NCBI GenBank assembly: GCA_025455985.1
Contig: JALOLM010000045.1
Span: 1 to 14,682, forward strand
DNA length: 14,682 nt
Reading direction: 5' to 3'
Origin: Candidatus Nanopelagicales bacterium
GTDB lineage: Bacteria > Actinomycetota > Actinomycetes > S36-B12 > UBA10799
Part shown: positions 6,979 through 13,206 of the stretch, piece after piece
How positions within the stretch are numbered: the first letter of the stretch is position 1
Layout: each line of letters starts with the position of its first letter
The notes under the pieces: model-generated
Database searches by the model: none
What the model was told of the DNA's origin: nothing
The model's input: the letters and a program-made list of their open reading frames with translations, nothing else
Program-made: the position numbers and the translations under genes

Positions 6979-6984
6979 ACCCTA
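6979..6984 (-). promoter_or_regulatory. Putative -10 box, leaderless start of the reverse-strand cluster
   Basis: TAGGGT on the reverse strand lies exactly 6 nt before the GTG at 6972, fitting TANNNT at leaderless distance. No convincing -35 box is visible. GGGTGAG overlapping this element could alternatively serve as a ribosome site. Confidence 0.4.
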
Positions 6985-7040
6985 CGCAGGGCGCTGGGGC
7001 CCCCGGTGCGGCGCTACCGCGATTTGTCAGGGGCCTGGCC

Positions 7041-7046
7041 TAGCGT
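7041..7046 (+). promoter_or_regulatory. Putative -10 box, leaderless start of the exonuclease/UvrC-like gene
   Basis: TAGCGT is followed after 7 nt by the ATG at 7054, and no purine-rich ribosome site lies between. TTGTCA at 7024-7029 is too close (11 nt) to be a normal -35. Confidence 0.45.
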
Positions 7047-7053
7047 CACGAGC

Positions 7054-8736
7054 ATGTCGGCCGTCGCGAAGTACGAAGCCCCCCCGGGTGAGCAACTCGA
7101 CCTCGATCTCGAGGGAGAACTGCTCGCCGGCACCACCTTCTGCGTCGTCGACCTCGAGACGACCGGCGGGAGTCCGAGCGATGGCCGGATCACCGAGATC
7201 GGCGCCGTCAAGGTCCGCGGTGGCGAGGTGCTCGGAGAGTTCCGCACATTCGTCGATCCCGGACAAACACTCCCAGCGTTCATCACGGTCCTGACCGGAA
7301 TCACAGATCGCATGCTGTCAGGGGCACCTCAGGAAGGCGATGCGGTGCCACTGCTGCTCGAGTTCATGGCCGGTAGCGTCTTCGTCGCCCACAATGCCCC
7401 GTACGACACTGGATTCCTCAAGGCCGCCTGCGACCGGTTGGGCCTTCATTGGCCGAATCCGCATGTCATCGACACTGCCCGCCTGGCCAGGTCGCTGTTG
7501 GGCCGCGATGAGGTCGCCAACCACAAACTGGGGACTCTGGCCGCGTACTTCCACGCCAGCGTTCAACCATCCCACCGGGCCCTGGACGACGCCCGCGCCA
7601 CGGTGGACGTGCTGCACGGCCTGATCGAGCGGCTGGGCACCGCCGGGGTGTTCACCGTGGAAGAACTGGCCACCTCCATGCGCAAGGTGCCGCGGCAACG
7701 GCGCGACAAACGCCACCTGGCTGACCGCCTCCCGGAAGGTCCTGGCGTCTACGTCTTCCGCGACGCACAGGACCGTCCCCTGTATGTGGGGGTCTCCCGC
7801 GACATCCGCCGCCGGGTGCGGTCGTACTTCACCAGCGCCGAGCAGCGGCCGCGCATGACCGAGATGGTGTCGATCGCACAAACGGTCACCGCGGTGCGAT
7901 GTGCGACGGACCTCGAGGCCCGGGTGCGCGAACTACGCCTGATCGCCCAATGGAAACCGCCCTATAACCGCCGGTCGCGCCATCCCGAGAAGAACGTATG
8001 GCTCAAGCTCACACGCGAGGCCTTCCCACGACTGTCGGTGGTCCGGTCCGTGGCCGCCGACGAGGGCCTCGGAGCCGTCTACATCGGCCCGCTATCGTCC
8101 CGATCGGATGCCCACGACGCGGCGGCAGCCATCACTGAGGCGACGGGACTGAGGGCGTGTACCCAGTCCATCCGACCTGGCAGGCGCGCGCCGGGCTGCG
8201 TCCTGGCTGAGATCGGTCGCTGCTCGGCTCCGTGCCAGGGCACGATGGATCCTGCTGCCTACACCCCCACAGCGGCGAGAACCCGCGATGTCATGCTCGG
8301 CAAGGACTCGGCGCTGGAGTCGACCCTCGCCCACCGGATGAAGGTCCTCGCCGAGGGCCAGCGCTTCGAACAGGCAGCCCTGTGGCGCGACCGCCTCGAG
8401 GCCGCGCTGCGCGCCCGCGATGGCGCCTCTGAATTGCGGGTTTTCGCCCAGATCCCGCAGATCGTCGCCGCCGCATCCCGGACAGGTGGTTGGGACATCC
8501 ACGTGATCCGACACGGGCGTATGGCCGCAGCCGGCTTCTGCCCGACCAACGGCGAACCTCGGACATTTGTGCAGACCCTGATCGCAACGGCCGAACATGT
8601 TGCCGCGCCTGCTCCCCCGGACTCCGCGGCACTCGTGGCCGAGACCCGCATGATCCTGCGCTGGCTCGACGATGCCCGACCCGTGGCCGTGGACGGCCAG
8701 TGGGCGCTTCCGATCAGGCCTTCAGTGAGGAAGTGA
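7054..8736 (+). CDS. DEDDh exonuclease fused to GIY-YIG/UvrC-like nuclease
   Basis: This 560-aa protein combines two nucleases. Residues about 27-200 form a DnaQ-type DEDDh 3'-5' exonuclease: V-V-D-L-E-T-T-G (Asp33, Glu35), A-H-N-A-P-Y-D-T-G-F-L, and H-R-A-L-D-D-A-R near the end. From about residue 228 a GIY-YIG domain follows (P-G-V-Y-V-F ... L-Y-V-G-V-S), with the R-E-L-R-L-I region supplying the catalytic Glu. Then come UvrC-like sequence (N-R-R-S-R, C-S-A-P-C-Q-G) and a UvrB-interaction-like helix (A-L-W-R-D-R-L-E-A). The C-terminal RNase H-like incision half of UvrC is missing, as in Cho. The protein probably acts in DNA repair. It corresponds in layout and position to Rv2191. ATG at 7054 is preferred over GTG at 7006 because it follows a leaderless-type -10 box. 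Its last 23 bp overlap trpD. Confidence 0.93.
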   Translation: MSAVAKYEAPPGEQLDLDLEGELLAGTTFCVVDLETTGGSPSDGRITEIGAVKVRGGEVLGEFRTFVDPGQTLPAFITVLTGITDRMLSGAPQEGDAVPLLLEFMAGSVFVAHNAPYDTGFLKAACDRLGLHWPNPHVIDTARLARSLLGRDEVANHKLGTLAAYFHASVQPSHRALDDARATVDVLHGLIERLGTAGVFTVEELATSMRKVPRQRRDKRHLADRLPEGPGVYVFRDAQDRPLYVGVSRDIRRRVRSYFTSAEQRPRMTEMVSIAQTVTAVRCATDLEARVRELRLIAQWKPPYNRRSRHPEKNVWLKLTREAFPRLSVVRSVAADEGLGAVYIGPLSSRSDAHDAAAAITEATGLRACTQSIRPGRRAPGCVLAEIGRCSAPCQGTMDPAAYTPTAARTRDVMLGKDSALESTLAHRMKVLAEGQRFEQAALWRDRLEAALRARDGASELRVFAQIPQIVAAASRTGGWDIHVIRHGRMAAAGFCPTNGEPRTFVQTLIATAEHVAAPAPPDSAALVAETRMILRWLDDARPVAVDGQWALPIRPSVRK

Positions 8737-9757
8737 CCTCGACCCAGCGGTCTAACAGTCTCGCGGCTGCTCCCGAATCCAGAGCCTCTGTCACGCGGGT
8801 GACGCCTTCTTCGATACGAGTGGCCAGGCCTGCCCCCGGATCGCCGACCGCGGCCCAGGCCGCCCAAGCAGCCGCGGCGTTGGCCACCACAACGTCGCGT
8901 ACCGGGCCACCTGCACCGGCGAAGACGTCCCGCGCGAGCTGCGCGTTGCGCTCGGCGTCCCCACCACGCAGTGCCGAGATCGGCGAGCGCGCTACGCCGA
9001 ACGTCTCTGGGGTGAAGTTTGTGGTGGTCACGCGTTGACCCGTGGCATCCCAGACCGCTGTCGGCCCCTCGGTGGTGATCTCATCGAGCCCATCCAGACC
9101 CCGGACCACCAGCGCCTTAACCCCTTGCTGGTGCAACACGTCGGCCATCACCGACGCCATGGGATCGAAGGCGCACCCCACGAGCGCAGCAGCCGGTCGG
9201 GCCGGGTTGGCCAACGGCCCGAGAATGTTGAAGAAGGTGGGAATCCCCAACTCGCTGCGGGCCGCCGCCGCATGCTTGAGCGCCGGGTGGAATACGGGAG
9301 CGAAGCAGAAGGCGATGCCGGTCTGCTCCAGACACGGCCCCACCGCTTCAGCCGGCAGATCGACCACCACGCCGAGCGCGGCCAGCACGTCCGCGGAGCC
9401 CGACTGCGAGGAGGCAGCACGGTTGCCGTGCTTGACCACCCGCGCACCCGCGGCGGCCACCACGACTGCCGACATTGTCGAGACGTTCACCGTGTGGGCC
9501 CGGTCGCCACCGGTGCCTACGACATCCAGAACCGGGCCCTGGACGGTGACCGACGCGGCGTTTTCGAGCATCACCGCGAGCAGGTCGCCCATCTCCTCGG
9601 GCGTCTCGTCCTTGGCCCGCATCAGCACCGCGAAGGCTGCGATCTGGGCGGAGGTCGCCTTGCCCTGCAGGATCTGGCCCATGGCCCACTGTGTCTGCTC
9701 GGGCTGTAGTTGCCGACGAGCCAGCAGTGCGGTGAGGATTTGGGGCCATTCGGTCAT
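8714..9757 (-). CDS. trpD: Anthranilate phosphoribosyltransferase
   Basis: TrpD joins anthranilate to PRPP to give phosphoribosyl-anthranilate in tryptophan synthesis. The 347-aa product has the family's usual length and its key motifs in order: D-V-V-G-T-G-G-D (PRPP binding), V-N-V-S-T-M, K-H-G-N-R-A-A-S-S, G-S-A-D-V-L-A-A-L-G, F-F-N-I-L-G-P-L-A-N-P, and the metal-binding D-E in G-L-D-E-I-T. No residue is obviously missing. No other trp gene lies in the window, which is normal for the actinobacterial trpD beside ctaE (Rv2192c in M. tuberculosis). ATG at 9757 has no ribosome site but has TAGTCT 6 nt upstream, so it may be transcribed leaderless. It lies 57 nt downstream of the receiver gene on the same strand. 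Confidence 0.96.
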   Translation of the reverse strand: MTEWPQILTALLARRQLQPEQTQWAMGQILQGKATSAQIAAFAVLMRAKDETPEEMGDLLAVMLENAASVTVQGPVLDVVGTGGDRAHTVNVSTMSAVVVAAAGARVVKHGNRAASSQSGSADVLAALGVVVDLPAEAVGPCLEQTGIAFCFAPVFHPALKHAAAARSELGIPTFFNILGPLANPARPAAALVGCAFDPMASVMADVLHQQGVKALVVRGLDGLDEITTEGPTAVWDATGQRVTTTNFTPETFGVARSPISALRGGDAERNAQLARDVFAGAGGPVRDVVVANAAAAWAAWAAVGDPGAGLATRIEEGVTRVTEALDSGAAARLLDRWVEVTSSLKA

Positions 9758-9763
9758 GTCCGC

Positions 9764-9769
9764 AGACTA
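9764..9769 (-). promoter_or_regulatory. Putative -10 box, leaderless start of trpD
   Basis: TAGTCT on the reverse strand lies exactly 6 nt before the trpD ATG, matching TANNNT. No ribosome site and no clear -35 are seen. Confidence 0.5.
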
Positions 9770-9814
9770 TGCGGTGGCCTGATTCACCCCCGAGTCCGAG
9801 GGGCGTACTACGCG

Positions 9815-10219
9815 CTACTTGGCGTCGAGGGCGACCCTGCCGCGCAGAAGTTCGGTCACGGTGGCCGCGAACGCCATGGGATCGATAGGCCTGGAGACGA
9901 CGGCGTCCGCTCGTGACCACGTGGCCAGCCACGCATCGGCTGGTCGCGCGACGACCACGAGGATCGGTGGGCCTTTGTACAGTTCGTCCTTCAACTGCCG
10001 GCACACGCCCATTCCCCCGACCGGGGAGGCCTCACCGTCGAGGATCAACAGGTCGAGATCACCGGCGTCGGCAGCACGGATGAGTATCGGCTCGGTTGCG
10101 ACCTCGACGTACTCGACCTCAGGCAACTCCCGGGACGGCCGGCGTCCGAGCGCCGATGTGATCGTCAGTCGGGAATCGACGTTGTCGCTGTAGACCAAGA
10201 CCTTCAACGCGCGCGCCAT
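9815..10219 (-). CDS. Stand-alone receiver-like protein with degenerate active site
   Basis: This 134-aa protein has the alternating fold of a response-regulator receiver and no output domain. The putative phospho-acceptor Asp61 is kept (L-L-I-L-D-G-E-A-S-P-V-G-G), but other active-site positions differ from canonical receivers. The acidic pair near the N-terminus reads S-D-N instead of D-D, the Thr/Ser position appears to be Ala91, and the conserved Lys before Pro is Arg110 (V-V-S-R-P). It may be a pseudo-receiver that works by protein contact rather than phosphorylation. The start is well supported by AGGAGGT at 10225-10231. It is divergent from ctaE-qcrCAB across a 182-nt spacer, so a regulatory link to respiration is possible but unproven. 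No kinase lies next to it. Confidence 0.85.
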   Translation of the reverse strand: MARALKVLVYSDNVDSRLTITSALGRRPSRELPEVEYVEVATEPILIRAADAGDLDLLILDGEASPVGGMGVCRQLKDELYKGPPILVVVARPADAWLATWSRADAVVSRPIDPMAFAATVTELLRGRVALDAK

Positions 10220-10224
10220 CGGGC

Positions 10225-10231
10225 ACCTCCT
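10225..10231 (-). promoter_or_regulatory. Strong ribosome binding site of the receiver-like gene
   Basis: AGGAGGT on the reverse strand ends 5 nt before the ATG at 10219. It is the best Shine-Dalgarno sequence in the window and contrasts with the leaderless-looking starts of neighbouring genes. Confidence 0.75.
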
Positions 10232-10326
10232 GCCACGATGCTAGTAGCAGGGTGAATCTTGCGTGCCGTCAAGGGCCTCGAGACGCTGGAACCGGCCTCA
10301 CAAGATCCACTACGTGGCGCCGAACA

Positions 10327-10346
10327 GCATTTTTCGACAGAAATGC
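10327..10346. repeat. Short inverted repeat in the ctaE upstream region
   Basis: GCATTT (10327-10332) and AAATGC (10341-10346) form 6-bp arms around an 8-nt spacer in the divergent region between the receiver gene and ctaE. Its size and position would suit an operator, but 6-bp arms can arise by chance and no known regulator site is recognised. The rest of the 182-nt spacer holds no gene that I can see. Confidence 0.25.
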
Positions 10347-10389
10347 CACAGATTCGGGGGGTCGTTCGGTTTGGATCGCGTAAACCTGC

Positions 10390-10395
10390 CAGAAT
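10390..10395 (+). promoter_or_regulatory. Possible -10 box, leaderless start of ctaE
   Basis: CAGAAT lies exactly 6 nt before the GTG at 10402 and no ribosome site is present. It resembles TANNNT except for C at position 1. TTGGAT at 10371-10376 is only 13 nt upstream, too close for an ordinary -35. Confidence 0.35.
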
Positions 10396-10401
10396 CGCTG
10401 C

Positions 10402-11010
10402 GTGGCTAATGCATCCGCTGTAACAACCCGGCTTGCCCCGGCGGGTCACGTCGACCGGCCGAACAATGTGGCGATCGGGACGATCATCTGGCTCGCCAGC
10501 GAACTGATGTTCTTCGCGGCCCTCTTTGCGATGTACTTCACATTGCGATCGGTGAACCCCGAGATCTGGGCCGTGGACACCTCGATCCTCAACGTGCCGT
10601 TCGCGACGATCAACACGACCATCCTGGTGCTCAGTTCGGTCACCTGCCAGATGGGCGTGTTCGCCGCCGAGCGCGGGGACGTGAAATCCCTGCGCAAGTG
10701 GTTCATCATCACGTTCATCATGGGTGCGGTCTTCATCGGCGGGCAGGTGACGGAGTACGCGGAACTGGTTCACGAGGGGTTGACCCTGTCATCGTCGCCC
10801 TACGGTTCGGTCTTCTACCTGACCACCGGATTCCACGGACTGCACGTCACCGGTGGCCTCATCGCCTTCCTCTTCGTCCTGGCGCGCACCTACGCGGCCA
10901 AGCGGTTCACCCATGAGCAGGCCACATCGGCGGTCGTGGTGTCGTACTACTGGCACTTCGTCGACGTGGTCTGGATCGCCCTGTTCGCCACCATCTACCT
11001 GGTCAAGTGA
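10402..11010 (+). CDS. ctaE: Cytochrome c oxidase subunit III
   Basis: CtaE is the third core subunit of the aa3 oxidase in the plasma membrane. The 202-aa product has five predicted membrane helices, the short form normal for actinobacteria. Recognisable elements are I-I-W-L-A-S-E-L-M-F-F with the conserved Glu in the first helix, Y-L-T-T-G-F-H-G-L-H-V near the middle, and Y-Y-W-H-F-V-D-V-V-W-I in the last helix. GTG at 10402 is the start because homology begins soon after and a -10-like box lies 6 nt upstream. The gene opens the ctaE-qcrC-qcrA-qcrB operon and its stop is 11 nt before the chosen qcrC start. In this lineage the oxidase forms a supercomplex with the bc1-type complex encoded downstream. 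No missing segment is apparent. Confidence 0.97.
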   Translation: MANASAVTTRLAPAGHVDRPNNVAIGTIIWLASELMFFAALFAMYFTLRSVNPEIWAVDTSILNVPFATINTTILVLSSVTCQMGVFAAERGDVKSLRKWFIITFIMGAVFIGGQVTEYAELVHEGLTLSSSPYGSVFYLTTGFHGLHVTGGLIAFLFVLARTYAAKRFTHEQATSAVVVSYYWHFVDVVWIALFATIYLVK

Positions 11011-11021
11011 TGCGAGGTTCC

Positions 11022-11834
11022 ATGAAGAAGCGCAGTCGACGCCGCTCCCTTGCCGCCGGCCTGCTGATGGGGGGCGCCCTCGTCGTGGTCGGCTCGGGCT
11101 ATGCAGTGGTGTCCGCCGAAACCACTCCGGCGCCGCCGGCTGGAACGACCAGCTCCGTCGAACAGCTGCAACTCGGTCGCCAACTGTTCCTTGAGGGCTG
11201 CTCCTCGTGCCACGGCCTCGACGGTGAGGGCATCGCAGCCGACAATGCCACCGGCGGCAACGGCGGCCCGAGCCTGATCGGCGTCGGTGAGGCGAGCGTC
11301 GACTTCCAGGTCAGCACTGGACGTATGCCACTGGCGGTTCCGGAGGCGCAGGCACCGCGCAAGGACGTTCTCTACAGCCAGGACGAGATCGCGGCCCTCG
11401 CCGCGTACGTGGCGACCCTGGGACCTGGCCCGGCCAATCCCACCGAAGAAGAACTGAACCTCGAAGGCGCCAACATCGCCGAGGGCGGAGAGATCTTCCG
11501 GACCAACTGCACGCAGTGCCACAACTTCGCCGGAAGTGGCGGTGCCCTGACCGACGGCCAGTACGCCCCCGCCATCACGGACGCCACGCCCAAGCAGATC
11601 TGGCAGGCCATGGTCACCGGGCCCCAGCAGATGCCCGTGTTCAGCAACGAGACGATCACGCCCGAGGACAAGAAGAACCTCATCGCGTACGTCGAGTCCC
11701 TGAAGGTGGAGCCCAACAACGGCGGCCTCGGCCTCGGGCGACTCGGCCCGGTCACCGAGGGACTGTTCGTGTGGACCGCGGGCTTGTTCTTCCTGATCGC
11801 CGCAGCCGTTTGGATCGGAGCTAAGGTTCGATGA
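11022..11834 (+). CDS. qcrC: Di-heme cytochrome c subunit of the bcc complex
   Basis: QcrC carries electrons from the Rieske protein to the aa3 oxidase and replaces a soluble cytochrome c. The 270-aa product has an Arg/Lys-rich start and an N-terminal membrane helix, then two c-type heme domains. The heme-binding motifs are C-S-S-C-H (Cys60, Cys63, His64) and C-T-Q-C-H (Cys163, Cys166, His167). Probable Met ligands lie in G-R-M-P-L and Q-Q-M-P-V-F. A C-terminal anchor (W-T-A-G-L-F-F-L-I-A-A-A) follows. ATG at 11022 is chosen because GAGG lies just upstream and the basic signal region begins there; ATG at 11010 and GTG at 11007 are in-frame alternatives overlapping the ctaE stop. Its TGA overlaps the qcrA ATG by 4 nt. 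The gene looks intact. Confidence 0.96.
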   Translation: MKKRSRRRSLAAGLLMGGALVVVGSGYAVVSAETTPAPPAGTTSSVEQLQLGRQLFLEGCSSCHGLDGEGIAADNATGGNGGPSLIGVGEASVDFQVSTGRMPLAVPEAQAPRKDVLYSQDEIAALAAYVATLGPGPANPTEEELNLEGANIAEGGEIFRTNCTQCHNFAGSGGALTDGQYAPAITDATPKQIWQAMVTGPQQMPVFSNETITPEDKKNLIAYVESLKVEPNNGGLGLGRLGPVTEGLFVWTAGLFFLIAAAVWIGAKVR

Positions 11835-12865
11835 CCACCCACGACAACCTTCCCGCGGCAGCAGATCACGCCCAGGCCATCGAGCAGGCGGCATCGGCCC
11901 TGCCCGCACACAAACCGCGCCGCACCGATGTAGACCCCCGGGCCGCCCGTCGCGCCGAACGCCAGGTCGCCTTGATGTTCCTGGGCTCAGCGGTGATGAC
12001 GGTGCTGTTCGTGGTCGCGTTCGTGGCCATCCCTGTCGACCGCAGCGTCTACATCTGGGGTTTCGGCTCCGTCAACGCCAGCAACATCGCGCTGGGTGTG
12101 ACGTTCGGCTTGGCGATCTTCTTGATCGGCGCTGGGGCCATCCACTGGTCCAAGAAGCTCATGAACGAGAAGGAAGAGGTGCAGCTGCGCCACTCGCTGG
12201 CCTCCACCGAGGAGGACCGGCAGGCGGCCATCGAGGCGTTCGAGGACTACTCCGCCGACTCCGGCTTCGCCCAGCGGCCCATCATCCGCCGGTCGCTACT
12301 GACCGCGATGGCGCTGTTCCCGATCCCGTTGGTGGTCATGCTGCGCGACCTTGGACCGCTGCCCGGAGAAGCGCTGCGGGAGACGCTCTGGCAGCCGGGA
12401 TCGCGGATCATCACCGACCCCACCGGCCGGCCCATCCGGCCGTCGGACCTGGCACTGGGCGGACTCATCTCGGCGATGCCGGCGGACCTGCCGCTCGTGC
12501 AGGAGGAGGAGGGCAACCTCAACGCCCGCGCGAAGGCCGCGATCATCCTGGTGCGCATGGAGCCGCAGGAGATCGTGTCCCAGCAAGGCGACAATTGGGA
12601 CTACGGCGGCATCCTCGCCTTCTCCAAGATCTGCACCCATGTCGGCTGTCCGATTGCGCTTTACCAGCAGCGGACGCATCATTTGTTGTGTCCCTGTCAC
12701 CAGTCGACGTTTGATCTGGCTGACTCCGGCAACGTCGTGTTCGGGCCTGCGGCACGCCGGTTACCCCAACTACCAATAACGATCGATCCAGAAGGGTTCC
12801 TCGTAGCCAAGGATGGCTTCGCAGAACCTGTGGGTCCGAGCTTCTGGGAGCGTGGCGACGCATGA
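11831..12865 (+). CDS. qcrA: Rieske iron-sulfur subunit of the bcc complex
   Basis: QcrA moves electrons from menaquinol at the Qo site to cytochrome c. The 344-aa product has the actinobacterial form with three membrane helices (about 45-68, 78-98, 153-172) and a C-terminal Rieske domain. The 2Fe-2S ligands are Cys268 and His270 (C-T-H-V-G-C) and Cys287 and His290 (C-P-C-H-Q-S); Cys273 and Cys289 should form the stabilising disulfide. Arg153-Arg154 directly before the third helix (I-I-R-R-S-L-L) fits the reported mixed Sec/Tat insertion of this subunit, in which the folded cluster domain is moved by Tat. Start and stop overlap qcrC and qcrB by 4 nt each (ATGA), giving tight coupling. Codon choice changes over the cluster-binding end (about 12650-12790). 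Otherwise complete. Confidence 0.97.
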   Translation: MTTHDNLPAAADHAQAIEQAASALPAHKPRRTDVDPRAARRAERQVALMFLGSAVMTVLFVVAFVAIPVDRSVYIWGFGSVNASNIALGVTFGLAIFLIGAGAIHWSKKLMNEKEEVQLRHSLASTEEDRQAAIEAFEDYSADSGFAQRPIIRRSLLTAMALFPIPLVVMLRDLGPLPGEALRETLWQPGSRIITDPTGRPIRPSDLALGGLISAMPADLPLVQEEEGNLNARAKAAIILVRMEPQEIVSQQGDNWDYGGILAFSKICTHVGCPIALYQQRTHHLLCPCHQSTFDLADSGNVVFGPAARRLPQLPITIDPEGFLVAKDGFAEPVGPSFWERGDA

Positions 12866-13206
12866 GCGCGACGGTTAAAACAGCAGGCAAGACGGTCGGC
12901 TGGGTCGACGACCGGTTGACCTCCAGCAATTTCCTCAAGCGCAGCATGGGCAAGGTCTTCCCCGAGCACTGGTCGTTCATGCTCGGCGAGATCGCCCTGT
13001 ACAGCTTCATCGTGGTGATGCTGTCGGGTGTCTACCTGACTCTGTTCTTCAAGCCGTCGATGATTGAGATCGCCTACAACGGCTCCTACGTCCCGCTCAA
13101 GGGCATCAAGATGTCCGAGGCGTACGCATCGACTCTGGACATCTCCTTCGACATCCGCGGTGGCCTGCTCATGCGCCAGGTCCACCACTCAAGCCGCGCG
13201 AGATGA
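12862..13206 (+). CDS. qcrB: Cytochrome b subunit QcrB, N-terminal fragment (gene broken by frameshift)
   Basis: This 114-aa reading frame is the beginning of QcrB: an amphipathic N-terminus, a first membrane helix (L-G-E-I-A-L-Y-S-F-I-V-V-M-L-S-G-V-Y-L-T), the loop S-E-A-Y-A-S-T-L-D-I-S-F-D-I-R-G-G, and the start of helix B with R-Q-V-H-H (His108, His109). At that point homology stops. The next codons, TCA AGC CGC GCG AGA TGA, are a shifted reading of the sequence that should encode K-P-R-E-M. About 24 residues that normally follow H-H are missing, including the second heme-ligand His of this helix. The stop overlaps the next in-frame ATG as ATGA, which superficially looks like a normal operon overlap. 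On its own this piece cannot form a cytochrome b. Confidence 0.9.
   Translation: MSATVKTAGKTVGWVDDRLTSSNFLKRSMGKVFPEHWSFMLGEIALYSFIVVMLSGVYLTLFFKPSMIEIAYNGSYVPLKGIKMSEAYASTLDISFDIRGGLLMRQVHHSSRAR
13189..13190 (+). other. Junction of an apparent ~70-nt frameshifting deletion in qcrB
   Basis: CAC CAC T joins C AAG CCG CGC GAG. In intact relatives, H-H is followed by W-A-A ... V-H ... F-F-T-G-A-F-R and then K/R-P-R-E. The leftover T fits the Trp codon and the leftover C fits the last base of the Arg codon, which gives a loss of 70 nt (not a multiple of 3) if the spacing is the usual 24 residues. The size rests on remembered homologues. Confidence 0.75.

Noticed and set aside
9787..9803. CCCC/GGGG hairpin between the receiver gene and trpD as a terminator
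   Set aside because: The arms are only 4-5 bp with an 8-nt loop and no T-tract, too weak to call.
13203..13206. ATGA overlap between the two qcrB frames read as a normal operon junction
   Set aside because: The frame upstream of this ATG still encodes K-P-R-E, the conserved QcrB sequence, so the overlap is a by-product of the frameshift rather than a gene boundary.
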